From contig JBHEOL010000137.1 of assembly GCA_046261635.1 (NCBI GenBank), forward strand, positions 1-5,543: a stretch of DNA of 5,543 bases, written 5' to 3'. Shown here piece by piece: positions 5,325 to 5,543 of the stretch. How positions within the stretch are numbered: the first letter of the stretch is position 1; the number at the start of each line of letters is the position of its first letter. The DNA is from JBHEPS01 sp046261635. GTDB lineage: Bacteria; Acidobacteriota; Thermoanaerobaculia; Gp7-AA8. The notes beneath the pieces are model-generated. The model saw only the letters and a list, made by a program, of their open reading frames with translations. It did not search any database and had not been told where the DNA came from. The position numbers and the translations under genes were made by a program.

Positions 5325-5390
5325 CCTTTGTCCCGCCCTCGCCGCGATGGTCATCGGATGCGGGGTCGTTCGCGATCCAATCGATGCAAA

Positions 5391-5415
5391 CTGCTGGCAC
5401 CCCTCCGGGGTGCGG
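5391..5415 (-). repeat. Partial repeat in inverted orientation: hairpin 1 only
   Basis: Read on the minus strand this matches 5070-5094 of copy 1 exactly over 25 bases, including GCACCCC-GGA-GGGGTGC and the following CAGCAG. Hairpin 2 is missing. With 5303-5324 it forms an inverted pair of fragments enclosing about 66 bases of unrelated sequence. Confidence 0.8.
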
Positions 5416-5437
5416 CCGCGCGCTTCGCGCGCGCGGC
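5415..5437. repeat. GC-only hairpin
   Basis: GCCGCGCGC (5415-5423) and GCGCGCGGC (5429-5437) form a 9-bp perfect stem with loop TTCGC. It resembles the hairpin at 5283-5301 and is likewise adjacent to a hairpin-1 fragment. No T-run follows on either strand, so it is not a standard terminator. Confidence 0.6.
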
Positions 5438-5458
5438 GGGTCGGGGGGCGTCCCCTGG

Positions 5459-5516
5459 ACCGGCAGTCTTCGCTTCGCTCGACTGCCGGCTACCTGCTGG
5501 CACTCCTCCGGAGTGC
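5459..5516 (-). repeat. Two-hairpin REP-like repeat, inverted full copy
   Basis: On the minus strand hairpin 1 is GCACTCC-GGA-GGAGTGC (5516-5500), followed by CAGCAG, GTAG (5493-5490) and hairpin 2 (5489-5460). The stretch 5503-5459 is identical to copies 1 and 2 over 45 bases. The only hairpin-1 changes against copy 1 are again paired with each other (T for C and A for G), preserving the stem. It faces copies 1 and 2, as in a BIME-type cluster. Confidence 0.9.
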
Positions 5517-5543
5517 ATCTCCCGTCGGCCCGGACTGCCGCGC

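Larger units (their letters stand above)
5099..5543. other. Repeat-filled non-coding region downstream of larC
   Basis: I see no gene here. Open frames across it are translations of the repeats and have no family features. Between the repeats, 5141-5187, 5325-5390 and 5438-5458 show nothing recognisable. No terminator with a T-run is visible downstream of larC; the strong hairpins after its stop codon may serve as an RNA 3' end or decay barrier. The gene to the right, if any, is outside the window. Confidence 0.7.

Noticed and set aside
4896..5400. Minus-strand frames with internally repeated protein sequence near RQSSLRSTAGYLL
   Set aside because: The repeated peptide is the translation of the palindromic repeat copies, so these are not genes.

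Overview
The window is GC-rich bacterial chromosome with few gaps between genes. The deoxyhypusine-synthase-like gene, a stand-alone LarC and families of short intergenic repeats would suit Acidobacteriota or another soil or sediment phylum. That placement is a guess from gene content and style; no marker in the window settles it.

Layout. Positions 1-777 hold one end of an IS256-family insertion sequence with the first 238 codons of its transposase on the minus strand. The transposase runs off the window edge, so element and gene are partial. Positions 779-859 hold a heptanucleotide tandem array (TTCTGCC on the plus strand). Three minus-strand genes follow in transcription order recO (3694-2954), a SirB1/transglutaminase-like gene (2842-2126) and a deoxyhypusine-synthase-like gene (2107-860). 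They look like one transcription unit. An intergenic region (3695-3892) with two more arrays of the same heptad, facing each other, separates recO from the divergent larC (3893-5098, plus strand). LarC is the nickel-inserting enzyme of nickel-pincer-nucleotide cofactor synthesis. From 5060 to the end the DNA is non-coding apart from the last larC codons and is filled with copies of a two-hairpin palindromic repeat.

The genes do not form one pathway: DNA repair (RecO), polyamine-linked chemistry (DHS-like), an uncharacterised family (SirB1) and nickel cofactor assembly (LarC) are neighbours without an obvious joint task. No defence or secretion system or other new multi-gene system is visible.

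The most interesting material is the repeats. The 3' repeat has a GTAG tetranucleotide at the foot of a strong hairpin, the hallmark of REP elements mobilised by RAYT (TnpA-REP) transposases. A second hairpin shows base-pair-preserving changes between copies. The first copy supplies the larC stop codon and last 12 residues. The heptad arrays flank recO-sirB1-dhs, abut the dhs stop codon and fill the DNA just upstream of both recO and larC.
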